Of a stretch of 64,000 nucleotides of DNA, positions 8,314 through 16,944 are shown piece after piece; position 1 is the first letter of the stretch, and each line of letters starts with the position of its first letter. The notes under the pieces were generated by a model. The model searched no databases, was not told the DNA's origin, and saw only the letters and a program-made list of their open reading frames with translations. The position numbers were made by a program, and so were the translations under genes. Origin of the DNA: Salinibacterium sp. M195 (GTDB lineage: Bacteria; Actinomycetota; Actinomycetes; Actinomycetales; Microbacteriaceae); NCBI RefSeq assembly GCF_019443965.1, contig NZ_CP040814.1, forward strand, positions 1,798,001 to 1,862,000. The letters run 5' to 3'.

Positions 8314-9371
8314 CCGACACCGTGAACCGTCAAAAACCTAGAAAGCAGACCTCTGTGAATACCGAACTGACTCGGGCCCGCGGCGCGGGCCAACTAGCTA
8401 CGGACTTCCTAGTTCGGTACGGCGTGCTCGCGATGGGCTTGACGCTCATTATTGGGTTCTCAATCGCGATTCCCGGATTCGCATCACTCACGACGGCGAC
8501 AGCGATCCTGCAGGCACAAGCGGTGGCTGCCTTGTGTGCTCTAGGAATGACCTTCGCTGCCGTGGTTGGCGACCTTGATCTTTCTGTCGGGGCAACCGCT
8601 GGACTATCCGTGACCGTCGCGGCTCTCGTAATGATCCGCTTTAACCTCACGGGAATCACTGCGATTGTTCTCTGCCTGTTGGCAGGAGCAGCTGTCGGTT
8701 GTTTGAACGCGGTATTGATCGTCGTTCTCAAGATTCCTGACTTGCTTGCGACTCTTGGCGTGATGTTCACGATCCAAGGTTTGAAGAAATGGCTTGTGGA
8801 CGGCCAGACGCTCACTACAGGCATGACGCTCCCGAGCGGCGAGAAGATGCCAGGACGTTTCACCGACGACTTCAGCGCAATAGATGGTTCGAAACTGTTC
8901 GGCGTGCCGTTCTCTGTAATCCTCCTCATCATCATCGCGATCGTTGTCTGGGTGTTCCTCGAGCGCACACGCTACGGCCGAGTGTTTTATGCCGTGGGTG
9001 GCAACCCCGTCGCTGCGAGGCTCGCGGGTGCTCGGGTGAACCGCTACAGGTTCTCCGCCTACGTGATCTCAGGAGTTCTCGCCTCTACTGCGGGAATAAT
9101 CCTTGCGTCCCGGCTTAGACAGGGCGACGTGACAGCAGGTGACTCCGTGCTTCTCGACGCCGTAGCCATGACCCTCATTGGGTTTGCTGTTCTCGGAGCA
9201 CGAAAGGCGAATGCCTTGGGTACCGTGGTCGGAGCAGTTTTCATTGGTGTGCTCCTCTACGGATTAACCCGCATGGGTCTGAGCTATTTCACACAGGACC
9301 TCATCAAGGGTCTCGTGCTTGTTCTTTCGCTCATACTTTCCTTCTCGCTGTCCCGAAAGAGGGCTCGCTAA
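8310..9371 (+). CDS. Sugar ABC importer, permease (RbsC-like)
   Basis: A 353-residue membrane protein of the BPD_transp_2 family with about eight to ten hydrophobic helices and the characteristic AAVVGDLDLSVGATAGLSV and ERTRYGRVFYAVGGNPVAARL segments. It forms the channel of the CUT2 importer. The GTG start at 8310 overlaps the ATPase stop (GTGA), so translation is coupled. A second GTG at 8355 is possible, but the first is better supported by the overlap. The kinase gene begins directly after the stop, which ties import to phosphorylation of the same sugar. Confidence 0.92.
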   Translation: MTDTVNRQKPRKQTSVNTELTRARGAGQLATDFLVRYGVLAMGLTLIIGFSIAIPGFASLTTATAILQAQAVAALCALGMTFAAVVGDLDLSVGATAGLSVTVAALVMIRFNLTGITAIVLCLLAGAAVGCLNAVLIVVLKIPDLLATLGVMFTIQGLKKWLVDGQTLTTGMTLPSGEKMPGRFTDDFSAIDGSKLFGVPFSVILLIIIAIVVWVFLERTRYGRVFYAVGGNPVAARLAGARVNRYRFSAYVISGVLASTAGIILASRLRQGDVTAGDSVLLDAVAMTLIGFAVLGARKANALGTVVGAVFIGVLLYGLTRMGLSYFTQDLIKGLVLVLSLILSFSLSRKRAR

Positions 9372-10583
9372 ATGACTACAGACATGCTCAATCTCACAAC
9401 AGTTTCTGACTACATTCGCAGTCGCCCAGCGCTGCAAGGCCTGATCGACCCAGAGAACCTTGACGTCGCGGAAGTCGGCGACGGCAACCTCAACTTGGTC
9501 TTCGTCTGCCGCGATAGTGCTGGTCGTGGCCTCGTCTTGAAGCAGTCGCTTCCGTATGTACGGCTCGTCGGCCCCGAGTGGCCAATGACGGAAGATCGGG
9601 CCGCGCGTGAGGCAACTGCGCTCTCTGTGCATGGTTCACTGGCCCCTGAGCTGGTGTGCCGCCTCATCGACTACGACAACGAGCGGCATGTGCTCGCGCT
9701 CGAGGACCTCACTGATCACGAAGTGCTCCGGTCGCGGTTGAACAATGGCTCGAGTCACCGTGGTGCATTCGCACCTATGGGGCGGCTCATCGCCCGGGTC
9801 CTCGCCGGTACGTCATGGATGTCGCTCGGCGAGGAGGCATTCCGGCTTCAAGCCGGCGCGACAATTAACAGTGAGCTTTGTCGAATCTCGGAGGATCTAG
9901 TCTTCACGGAGCCTTTCCTCGGGGGCTCGCGAAATAGCGTTCGTGCCTCCGTCGAGGACCGCGCCGACGCTCTGCAATCGGACACGGAACTAGTCGCAAG
10001 CGCGATGCGAATGAAGCGACGTTTCTTATCGGTGCAGGAGGCGTTGGTCCACGGGGATTTGCATACCGGAAGCATGTTCGTGCGCGGGCAGGATGCTGAC
10101 GACAATCTCTCGGTGAAAGCGTTTGACTCCGAGTTCGCCTTTTACGGTCCCATTGGATTTGATCTCGGCCTGCTGTGGGGCAACATACTGGCGGCAGCCG
10201 CTCGTGCTGCGGCACTCGGAGAAGAGGATCGGGCCGCATCGCTCTTTTCCGAGATTGAGATTACTTGGGATGCATTCGATGCCGAGATAAGAACGTTGTG
10301 GGCTAGTCGAGTTAATCCGGAACTATATGCCGATTCGTTTCTCGAATCGTGGTTGAAGGACATCCTGGATGACGCGTGGGGCTTTGCCGGAGCTGAGGCT
10401 GCTCGTCGCGTAGTCGGCCTAGCGAAGGTGAGCGACGTCGAGAGTTTGGCCGACGCGGATTACGTCTACGCCGTTACCATCATGCTTTCGATGGGTCGCT
10501 CCTGGCTCGTCGAGCGTTCGACCCGTGATTTTGACTCGTACCAGAGGGAGTTCCTCGCGGCTGCTACAGCGAGAACCGTCTGA
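9372..10583 (+). CDS. mtnK: MtnK-type kinase (5-methylthioribose / 5-deoxyribose kinase)
   Basis: A 403-residue kinase of the aminoglycoside-phosphotransferase fold that matches the methylthioribose-kinase pattern closely: VGDGNLNLVF (35-44), ATP-binding lysine K58 in VLKQSLPYVRLVG, the paired WPMTEDRAARE segment, catalytic D229 in VHGDLHTGSMF, and the metal-binding FDSEFAFYGPIGFD (251-264). It phosphorylates C1 of a 5-modified ribose using ATP. The gene follows the permease without a gap and ends in a one-base overlap (TGATG) with the aldolase gene. The pairing with the MtnA-type isomerase is the core of both the methionine-salvage and the 5-deoxyribose routes. Confidence 0.92.
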   Translation: MTTDMLNLTTVSDYIRSRPALQGLIDPENLDVAEVGDGNLNLVFVCRDSAGRGLVLKQSLPYVRLVGPEWPMTEDRAAREATALSVHGSLAPELVCRLIDYDNERHVLALEDLTDHEVLRSRLNNGSSHRGAFAPMGRLIARVLAGTSWMSLGEEAFRLQAGATINSELCRISEDLVFTEPFLGGSRNSVRASVEDRADALQSDTELVASAMRMKRRFLSVQEALVHGDLHTGSMFVRGQDADDNLSVKAFDSEFAFYGPIGFDLGLLWGNILAAAARAAALGEEDRAASLFSEIEITWDAFDAEIRTLWASRVNPELYADSFLESWLKDILDDAWGFAGAEAARRVVGLAKVSDVESLADADYVYAVTIMLSMGRSWLVERSTRDFDSYQREFLAAATARTV

Positions 10584-11224
10584 TGCCGGCAGGCATCGGC
10601 CCAGAATGGGATGGCGTGATCGCTGAGTTGATTGCGGCGGGGCGGCAGAGCGTAGAAGATGGTCTGGCGATTGCCAGCGGCGGTAATTTCTCGGTGCGCC
10701 TCGAGGGGTCAGATGACTTCCTTATTACGGGGACAGGAACTCACCTTAACCGATTGACTCGAGACAGCTTCGCGTTACTGACGGCCAGCGGAGAGCGCGT
10801 GGAGGGGTGTGCGCCTTCCAGCGAGTGGCGGTTGCACAGCGAGGCGTATCGCCAGCGCCCGGATGGCCGAGTGTTGCTGCATTTGCATCCAGAGGTCTGC
10901 GTGACGTTGGACCTTCTCGGTATCCCCATTCGCCAAATGACCCTCGATCATGTGGCGTACATTCCGCGCATCGAGCGGATCGGTTTCTATCCGAACGGTT
11001 CGCCCCAATTGGGAACTGAGGCCGCGCAAGCAATGACGCGGGCAGATTGCGTCATCCTCGGCAACCATGGCTGTTCGGTGATCGGATCAAGCGTCGATGA
11101 TGCGCTTCGCAAAATCAATAACCTCGAGCAGGCAGCTCGGATGACGATGGCGATGGCGATGCTGGGCGATCGCTCGACGGAATTCCCCAGAGAACTGCGA
11201 TCGTCGGCTGTCCACGCCGGCTAA
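10583..11224 (+). CDS. Class II aldolase (5-deoxyribulose/methylthioribulose-1-P type)
   Basis: A 213-residue zinc aldolase of the AraD/FucA family. Visible are the phosphate-binding ASGGNFSVR loop (31-39), the candidate catalytic glutamate E81 in SSEWRLH, zinc histidines H100 and H102 in LLHLHP, and H162 in GNHGCSV. By position after the MtnK and MtnA homologues it should cleave the ketose-1-phosphate to dihydroxyacetone phosphate and an aldehyde: acetaldehyde from 5-deoxyribulose-1-phosphate, or methylthioacetaldehyde from the methylthio analogue. The same kinase-isomerase-aldolase trio is known from the Bacillus drd genes and the dihydroxyacetone-phosphate shunt. The start overlaps the kinase stop. 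Substrate choice is inferred. Confidence 0.88.
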   Translation: MPAGIGPEWDGVIAELIAAGRQSVEDGLAIASGGNFSVRLEGSDDFLITGTGTHLNRLTRDSFALLTASGERVEGCAPSSEWRLHSEAYRQRPDGRVLLHLHPEVCVTLDLLGIPIRQMTLDHVAYIPRIERIGFYPNGSPQLGTEAAQAMTRADCVILGNHGCSVIGSSVDDALRKINNLEQAARMTMAMAMLGDRSTEFPRELRSSAVHAG

Positions 11225-11284
11225 GAGACTTTACCTGCGGTGCGAAGCCGCTTAGGCGCACAACCAAAAGACATGAGGCTACAC

Positions 11285-13264
11285 ATGCTAAACCGATGGA
11301 CTGACATTTCCGGGACCTCAACCACGCCGGTGCCAGATGCATTAGACGAGATCGTTCACGTTTCACGTCTTCTCGGAGCGGATCCTGGGCTCGTGCTTCA
11401 CGGTGGAGGAAACACCTCTATTAAGAGCGAAGTCGTCGATGTGACGGGCGAGTCCGTTGAGGTTCTTTTTATCAAGGGGAGCGGCTGGGACCTCGCAACA
11501 ATAGAACGTCCGGGTTTTGTGCCTCTGAGGCGGGATCGGTTGGCAGAGCTGTTGAGAGTGCCAACCCTCACCGACACCCAGATGATGAATGGGCTTCGTC
11601 AGGCAAGTCTGGATTCCGCGGCACCGGATCCCTCTGTCGAATCGTTGCTGCACGCCCTGCTGCCGGCGCGGGTGGTGCTTCATTCGCATGCGGATGCGCT
11701 CGTGGCTCTCATGAATCAGCCGGATGGTCGGGCCTCCGTCGAGCGTGTGTACGGCGACAGACTTATCGTTATCCCTTATGTGATGCCCGGTTTCGACCTA
11801 GCGCGCTTGGCCGCCGACTTGTGGCCCACGTTAGCCACTGCAGAAACAGAGGGCATGGTTCTCATGAACCATGGGTTGTTTACTGTGGGCGCGACCGCCG
11901 AAGAAGCCTATCGGCGTCACATCGAATTTATCCAACTCGCTGAAGATGCGGCCGAGTTTTTCACGTCTCCCGTTTCGACGATGGCGGAACCTCCGGTTCG
12001 CTCAGGTGTGTCTCACGAACTGGCGGTTTTTCGCGCCGAGGTCAGTCGAATTGCGGGCCGCGCGATGATCGTTAGCCAACAGTCATCTCAACGGGCTCTA
12101 ACATTTGCTAATGACCCAGCAGTGGCCGAAAAAGCGACTCGAGGACCTGCGACACCTGACCATGTGATTCGCACTAAGCGGCTCCCGCTTATCGGGCGCG
12201 ACCTTGCTTCCTACGCTGCTGACTACGAGGAATACTTCGCCGATAACAGCGCGCGACGGGGAAGCGAGTTGGAGGAGCTCGATCGTGCCCCGCGGGTCGT
12301 CCTCGATGCGGAATGGGGGCTCGTGACCGTCGGCGGCTCTCTTGCCGAAACGCGTATTGCGGCGGACATTTATCTGCATACGCTGGACATTATCGACGCT
12401 GCGGAGCGGCAGTCGGGCTATCAAGCGTTGCCAGCCGGCGACATTTTTGATGTCGAGTATTGGGAACTAGAACAAGCAAAATTGCGCTTGGGTTCCGCGC
12501 CGAAACGTTTTCAGGGTGAGGTTGCTTTGGTCACCGGCGCAGGGTCAGGCATTGGCCGGGCCTGTGCGCAAGTGTTGCTTGAGCAGGGCGCAGCCGTCAT
12601 CGGCCTCGATCTTGCATCAGGCGTGGGGGAGACTTTCGATTCGCCGAACTGGCTTGGTATTCGGGCCGATGTCAGCGACGCCGGCCAACTCGCCTCCGCA
12701 ATTGACCTAGGAGTTCGGCGTTTCGGAGGCGTCGATATTGTTGTCCCCGCCGCCGGAATCTTTGCCCAGAGCGCCCCCATTGCTGAGTTCGATGAGGAGG
12801 CATGGGGCCGCAGCTTTGCAGTAAACACCACCGCGGTCGCGCGACTTTTCTCCTTGGTTCACCCTTATCTAGCGCTAGCGCCGAATGGCGGCCGGGTAGT
12901 TCTCATCGCGACAAAGAACGTAGCGGCACCGGGGCCTGGAGCGTCGGCATACTCCGCGAGCAAATCCGCTGCCGTCCAGCTCGCACGCGTAGCCGCGCTT
13001 GAATGGGCACCTGACGGCATCCGGGTCAATATGGTGCATCCTGATGCGGTATTCGACACTGGTTTGTGGAACCCGGCATTGTTGGCAGAGCGAGCGGCCA
13101 AATACAACATGACGCAGGCTGAATACAAGCGCCGAAACCTGCTGAGCTTAGAAATCGTGAGCGTCGACGTTGGCCGCGCTGTCGCGGAACTTTGCTCGGA
13201 CACATTCCGTGCCACGACCGGAGCTCATGTTCCCATCGATGGAGGCAACGAACGCGTCATCTAG
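11285..13264 (+). CDS. Fusion of class II aldolase and short-chain dehydrogenase
   Basis: A 659-residue protein of two enzymes. Residues about 20-230 are a class II aldolase with the HGGGNTSIK loop (39-47), E119, zinc ligands H133 and H135 in LHSHAD and H196 in MNHGLF. Residues about 410-659 are a short-chain dehydrogenase with the TGAGSGIG nucleotide loop and the catalytic YSASK near residue 556. This is the layout of rhamnulose-1-phosphate aldolase/lactaldehyde dehydrogenase fusions (RhaE/YuxG type). Here it probably oxidises or reduces the aldehyde freed by an aldolase. The frame is open to a GTG at 11240, but the ATG at 11285 has a GAGG site seven bases ahead. Last gene of the operon. Confidence 0.88.
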   Translation: MLNRWTDISGTSTTPVPDALDEIVHVSRLLGADPGLVLHGGGNTSIKSEVVDVTGESVEVLFIKGSGWDLATIERPGFVPLRRDRLAELLRVPTLTDTQMMNGLRQASLDSAAPDPSVESLLHALLPARVVLHSHADALVALMNQPDGRASVERVYGDRLIVIPYVMPGFDLARLAADLWPTLATAETEGMVLMNHGLFTVGATAEEAYRRHIEFIQLAEDAAEFFTSPVSTMAEPPVRSGVSHELAVFRAEVSRIAGRAMIVSQQSSQRALTFANDPAVAEKATRGPATPDHVIRTKRLPLIGRDLASYAADYEEYFADNSARRGSELEELDRAPRVVLDAEWGLVTVGGSLAETRIAADIYLHTLDIIDAAERQSGYQALPAGDIFDVEYWELEQAKLRLGSAPKRFQGEVALVTGAGSGIGRACAQVLLEQGAAVIGLDLASGVGETFDSPNWLGIRADVSDAGQLASAIDLGVRRFGGVDIVVPAAGIFAQSAPIAEFDEEAWGRSFAVNTTAVARLFSLVHPYLALAPNGGRVVLIATKNVAAPGPGASAYSASKSAAVQLARVAALEWAPDGIRVNMVHPDAVFDTGLWNPALLAERAAKYNMTQAEYKRRNLLSLEIVSVDVGRAVAELCSDTFRATTGAHVPIDGGNERVI

Positions 13265-13320
13265 CTGTGCCACGAGCGGGCGAGTCCCACGGAGCTATCG
13301 CACCCGTTGGTGCTCGGCCG

Positions 13321-13983
13321 CTACGGTACGCGCAGTACGGAACGCTTTCCTGAGATCCAGAACACGAGTGACCCAAATGCCAGCATGACGACGACGATGA
13401 GTCCGACGTAAAAGAATACGCTGGCGTAACCGGTATCGGGGTGCAAGAACGGATACGGCACCCAGCCGTCGGTTGCGCCGCGCACGAGAACGACGACGAC
13501 CCACACGATGGGATAGATCAATACGATCCACAGGCGGCTGAAAGCGATGCGAGCGCGGTCGGAGAACAGGATCCAGTCGGCCAACGCATATACCGGGGTG
13601 ATGATGTGCAGCGCCGTGTTCGCCCAAGCGACCGGAACCCCGCCGGCAGCGCCGAGCGGGGCTAGCAGGGTGGCATATACGACGCCGACGATGATGATGT
13701 AGGTCGTCACCGACGCGCGAGCGATGTTCAACGCTGGTGATGCGGCATTCCCGCGCAAAGCTACGACAGCGATGACGGCGTAAACCACGGCGAGGATGAT
13801 GTTCGACTGAATAGTGAAGTAGCCGAACATATTGAACGGATTGATCACGGTGCGGCCCGCTGCCTCAGCCACGGTCGCGATCACCGCAGCGGTGACGAGA
13901 GCGGCAATACCCAAGCGCAGCAGGGCGACAACTGCCGTGCCGTTTCGGGTCTCGGGTTTAGCGGGCGTGGCGGTGTAAGTCAT
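13321..13983 (-). CDS. Pr6Pr-family membrane protein
   Basis: A 220-residue protein with about six transmembrane helices. The FGYFTIQSNIILAVVYA segment near residue 53 and the NTALHIITPVYALADW segment near residue 135 match the Pr6Pr (FAR-17a/AIG1-like) membrane family common in actinobacteria. No function is established for the bacterial members. The conserved Asn-Gln and His positions inside membrane helices recall the hydrolase-like core of the eukaryotic relatives, but that is only suggestive. It ends 57 bases from the convergent fusion gene and has its own upstream region on the other side. Confidence 0.75.
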   Translation of the reverse strand: MTYTATPAKPETRNGTAVVALLRLGIAALVTAAVIATVAEAAGRTVINPFNMFGYFTIQSNIILAVVYAVIAVVALRGNAASPALNIARASVTTYIIIVGVVYATLLAPLGAAGGVPVAWANTALHIITPVYALADWILFSDRARIAFSRLWIVLIYPIVWVVVVLVRGATDGWVPYPFLHPDTGYASVFFYVGLIVVVMLAFGSLVFWISGKRSVLRVP

Positions 13984-14197
13984 GGTTCCCCTCGAGCCGA
14001 AAACAAGCAGTCACACTGACTATAGTGGACGCCCCACGCGGGGTGAACGCTCGGTGGCCGCGGGCAAACTGACGGAGATCAGTCACGGGGTTTTGTGTCG
14101 GATAAAAAAGCTGGTCAGAGCGGAAGTGCTTTCCTCTGAGGAATGGGCTATGGTCATGGTGAACACGCCATCTGACACAAGGGGAAGCGGAGTAATC

Positions 14198-14323
14198 ATG
14201 GCTGGAAAATCGCCTCGAGGAAACACCAAAAAAGACGCCAAGTTGTCGATTAAAGACAAGCGGGCGCAAAAGCGGGCCAAGCTCGAAGACACTGGGTTTC
14301 TCAAGCCCCGTAAGGGCCACTAG
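14198..14323 (+). CDS. Small basic actinobacterial protein, 41 residues
   Basis: The frame from ATG 14198 reads MAGKSPRGNTKKDAKLSIKD and ends FLKPRKGH. It is very rich in Lys and Arg. To my recollection short proteins of this kind (MAGKSPRGN start, KRAQKRAK middle, LKPRKG end) recur in Microbacteriaceae with no assigned role; the charge suggests nucleic-acid or ribosome contact, which is inference. A purine-rich AGGGGAAGCGGAG run precedes the start. The same frame is open further upstream, but the conserved part begins here. Confidence 0.65.
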   Translation: MAGKSPRGNTKKDAKLSIKDKRAQKRAKLEDTGFLKPRKGH

Positions 14324-14378
14324 AGCCTGGAGCACCGAACTACTCGGCTTCGACAGTCAGCCGTAAGTAGTTTCGCGT

Positions 14379-14435
14379 GGCGGTAGGCCGTCGCGGGCAC
14401 GGAAATCCCGTGAACCTCCAGCGTGCCCTACCGCC
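14379..14435. terminator. Hairpin between two small genes
   Basis: A 9-base inverted repeat (GGCGGTAGG at 14379-14387, CCTACCGCC at 14427-14435) encloses a second small stem around 14398-14412. It sits between the small basic gene (plus) and the PLDc_N-type gene (minus), which converge on it. A transcription end is plausible, but no clear T-run follows on either strand. Confidence 0.4.
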
Positions 14436-14465
14436 GCGCACTCTCAGAGTTTGGGCCGCGTGGAG

Positions 14466-14654
14466 CTAGTTGCGCACCTTGCCGCGACCGAAGATCAGCC
14501 ACAGGATTGATCCGAGGATCGACAAGAAGAATGCCACCAGAATCCAGACGAACTTGCCGATCACGCCGTGGTTGTTGCTTTTGGCAATCGATATAACGGT
14601 AATAATGAAAATGATCAGGCCGACGATGCCGAAGCTGAAGCTAATTGGTTCCAT
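14466..14654 (-). CDS. Small PLDc_N-type membrane protein
   Basis: A 62-residue protein with two hydrophobic helices (about residues 7-24 and 34-54) and the KFVWILVAFFLSILGSILWL segment that defines the phospholipase D N-terminal-like (PLDc_N) membrane domain. Stand-alone copies are common in actinobacteria and have no known activity. It starts 34 bases from the divergent CoA-transferase gene, so the two share a short control region. Confidence 0.75.
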   Translation of the reverse strand: MEPISFSFGIVGLIIFIITVISIAKSNNHGVIGKFVWILVAFFLSILGSILWLIFGRGKVRN

Positions 14655-14688
14655 GGTCTAAATCCTATCGACGTGGCACTATCAAGAT

Positions 14689-16047
14689 ATGAGTTTGCTG
14701 GATGCCGCGTGGCAATCATTGGGCGAAGAGGCCGCTGCCTTGGCCTTAGTGCGCGACCTCGGAACCGCAGTGCCCCTCACTGGGGCATTGCCTGCTGGTC
14801 GTTTCGTTCACGATGCTATTGCTGCAGCCTCGTTTTCTGCCTCGCTGCTGGCGGCACGCCGAGTGGGATGCGCGGTTCCTTCCGTCGAGTTGAATCCGCT
14901 CAAGATTGCCACTGCGGTGACTAGTGACAAACACTTTCGGCTGAACGGTGACCCCGTCTCGGCCTGGGCAGAACTTTCCGGCTTCTGGCCCTGTAGCGAC
15001 GGCTGGGTTCGCACTCACGCCAACTACCCGCACCACCGCGCTGCGTTACTGAAAGCGTTAGATCTTGCCGATGACACCAGGGCCGATGATTTTATGCTCG
15101 CCCTGCATCCAATGATCGCTACTGAGGTCGAGAGCGCTGTAGCCGCGGCTGGAGGAGTCGCAACGGTCGTACGCACGCCAGAGCAGTGGGCAGAGCATCC
15201 TCAGGCCCAAGCGCTGGCCGAGCTGCCGGTTCTCGAAATGACATCTCTTGGCGATACTGAACCAGCGCAGCTCCGCGAAACCACCGTCGATGCGCCGCTT
15301 GCGGGGCTGCGCGTGCTTGACCTCACGCGCGTGATCGCGGGGCCTGTTGCCGGGCGAACGCTCGCCCTGTGGGGCGCGGATGTGTTGCGCATCGACAGCC
15401 CTCGGCATCCTGAAATTGGCTGGCAACATCTCGACACTGGCGCAGGCAAGCGCTCCGCCCTTCTCGACCTTGACCGCGATGCCGACAGCGCTACCTTCGA
15501 GAAGCTTCTCGAGACCGCGGATGTCGTACTCACCGCCTACCGCCCGGGTTCTTTAGATAAGTTCGGGCTGTCACCCGCGGCTCTTGCCAAGCGCCGCCCG
15601 GGAGTCATCGTTGGCCGGCTCTCTGCGTGGGGAACAGTGGGACCGTTGGCCGAACGCCGCGGCTTCGACAGCATTGTGCAGGCAGCAACGGGCATTGCCA
15701 TGGTGGAGGGTGAAGGCGCGGGAACGCCAGGTGCGCTTCCGGCTCAAGCGCTCGACCATGCTGCGGGCTATTTGCTGGCGGCGGCAGTGGCGACGGCCGT
15801 GCGCCGTCGTATCGACGCTGGACATTCTTGGCTTGTGGAGCTGTCGTTGGCGCGGCTAGCGACCGAGTTGTTGCAGCAGCGGCGTCCCCGGCATGCGCCG
15901 GAGGCATCCACTAGTTTCACCCCCACGGTCGCTACCAAGGATGGCATCACTAGTGCGGTCGCCGCGACGAGCTATGACGGGGGACCCGGAAGCTTTCACA
16001 GCGCTGCGGTCGAGTGGGGTTCGAGCAAACCGGAGTGGCTTTCCTGA
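14689..16047 (+). CDS. Family III (CaiB/BaiF) CoA-transferase
   Basis: A 452-residue protein whose second part begins with DAPLAGLRVLDLTRVIAGPV and continues with LALWGADVLRIDSPRHPE, the hallmark of family III CoA-transferases, and later has RRGFDSIVQAATGIAM in the region that usually holds the acyl-transfer aspartate. Members move CoA between carboxylic acids or racemise acyl-CoAs. The first 200 residues look like a divergent additional half, seen in the actinobacterial versions. Substrates cannot be deduced from the neighbours, a PLDc_N-type protein upstream and a DUF1684 protein downstream. Confidence 0.85.
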   Translation: MSLLDAAWQSLGEEAAALALVRDLGTAVPLTGALPAGRFVHDAIAAASFSASLLAARRVGCAVPSVELNPLKIATAVTSDKHFRLNGDPVSAWAELSGFWPCSDGWVRTHANYPHHRAALLKALDLADDTRADDFMLALHPMIATEVESAVAAAGGVATVVRTPEQWAEHPQAQALAELPVLEMTSLGDTEPAQLRETTVDAPLAGLRVLDLTRVIAGPVAGRTLALWGADVLRIDSPRHPEIGWQHLDTGAGKRSALLDLDRDADSATFEKLLETADVVLTAYRPGSLDKFGLSPAALAKRRPGVIVGRLSAWGTVGPLAERRGFDSIVQAATGIAMVEGEGAGTPGALPAQALDHAAGYLLAAAVATAVRRRIDAGHSWLVELSLARLATELLQQRRPRHAPEASTSFTPTVATKDGITSAVAATSYDGGPGSFHSAAVEWGSSKPEWLS

Positions 16048-16101
16048 AATAATCCCGTGTCGGCGGTGGTTGGCATGATGGACTTCAACAAGGATGGACT
16101 T

Positions 16102-16929
16102 ATGACTGACACTGCTGCTCCTGCTCTCACGCCCGAAGCTAAGCTCGCGAATTTTCGTGAGCGACGCGATCTAGCGGTTGTGCAGCAAAACGGAAACCTT
16201 GCGCTCACTAACACTCAGTGGGTTGACGCTGAGCAGACAATTTGGGGTGTTCCGGGAACGTGGGCGCCGCACGAGCATGGCCTCACTGTTACGGCCACTG
16301 CCGCAGACAACATCGTCGTCGATGGCACGCTCGTTGAGGGCAGCGCTGTTGTGCGCAGCAAGAGCAATGACACCCCCAGTGCGATCGTCTTCGGCGAAAC
16401 CGTAACCGGTTTTGTGATCACGTCGCCTGAGGGCAGCAACGGATTGCGGGTGTGGGACACCAACTCGCCAGCCATTCAAGAGTTCGGCACGATTGATGCC
16501 TACGCCTACAACCCTGAGTGGGTCATCACCGCGACCTTTACTCCGAATCCGGAGGGAACCACTCTCGGCTTTGAGCACATCAAAGACAACGGTCAAGAGC
16601 GCGAACAGCCGATCCCCGGCGACATCTCGTTCACCAAAGACGGCGTTGACTATAGTCTCGCCGCTTTCAAATCAGGTCGTGCCCTTCAGCTCGTATTCGC
16701 GGATGCCACCAGCGGCGTCGACACCTACAGCGTCGGTCGCTTCCTGTTCGTCGCTCCCAACCCCGACGGAACCATCGTTCTCGACTTCAACCTCGCGATC
16801 CTGCCGCCGTGCGCCTTCAGCTACAACTTCAACTGCCCCATGCCGCCCAAGCAGAACCGTTTCACAGTCGCTATTGAGGCCGGCGAAAAGAATGTACTCA
16901 CAAAGGATGGCTCGCTGCTTCACGAATAG
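16102..16929 (+). CDS. DUF1684 protein
   Basis: A 275-residue protein matching the DUF1684 pattern, most clearly in the C-terminal LDFNLAILPPCAFSYNFNCP followed by MPPKQNR, with FRERRDLAV near the N-terminus. No enzymatic role is established for the family. No signal peptide or membrane segment is visible, so it is probably cytoplasmic. The frame is open from a GTG at 16057, but ATG 16102 has an AAGGATGG site ahead and begins where the family does. It is 54 bases from the CoA-transferase gene, probably co-transcribed, and converges on ramB. Confidence 0.85.
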   Translation: MTDTAAPALTPEAKLANFRERRDLAVVQQNGNLALTNTQWVDAEQTIWGVPGTWAPHEHGLTVTATAADNIVVDGTLVEGSAVVRSKSNDTPSAIVFGETVTGFVITSPEGSNGLRVWDTNSPAIQEFGTIDAYAYNPEWVITATFTPNPEGTTLGFEHIKDNGQEREQPIPGDISFTKDGVDYSLAAFKSGRALQLVFADATSGVDTYSVGRFLFVAPNPDGTIVLDFNLAILPPCAFSYNFNCPMPPKQNRFTVAIEAGEKNVLTKDGSLLHE

Positions 16930-16944
16930 AGCACTAAAACCGCG

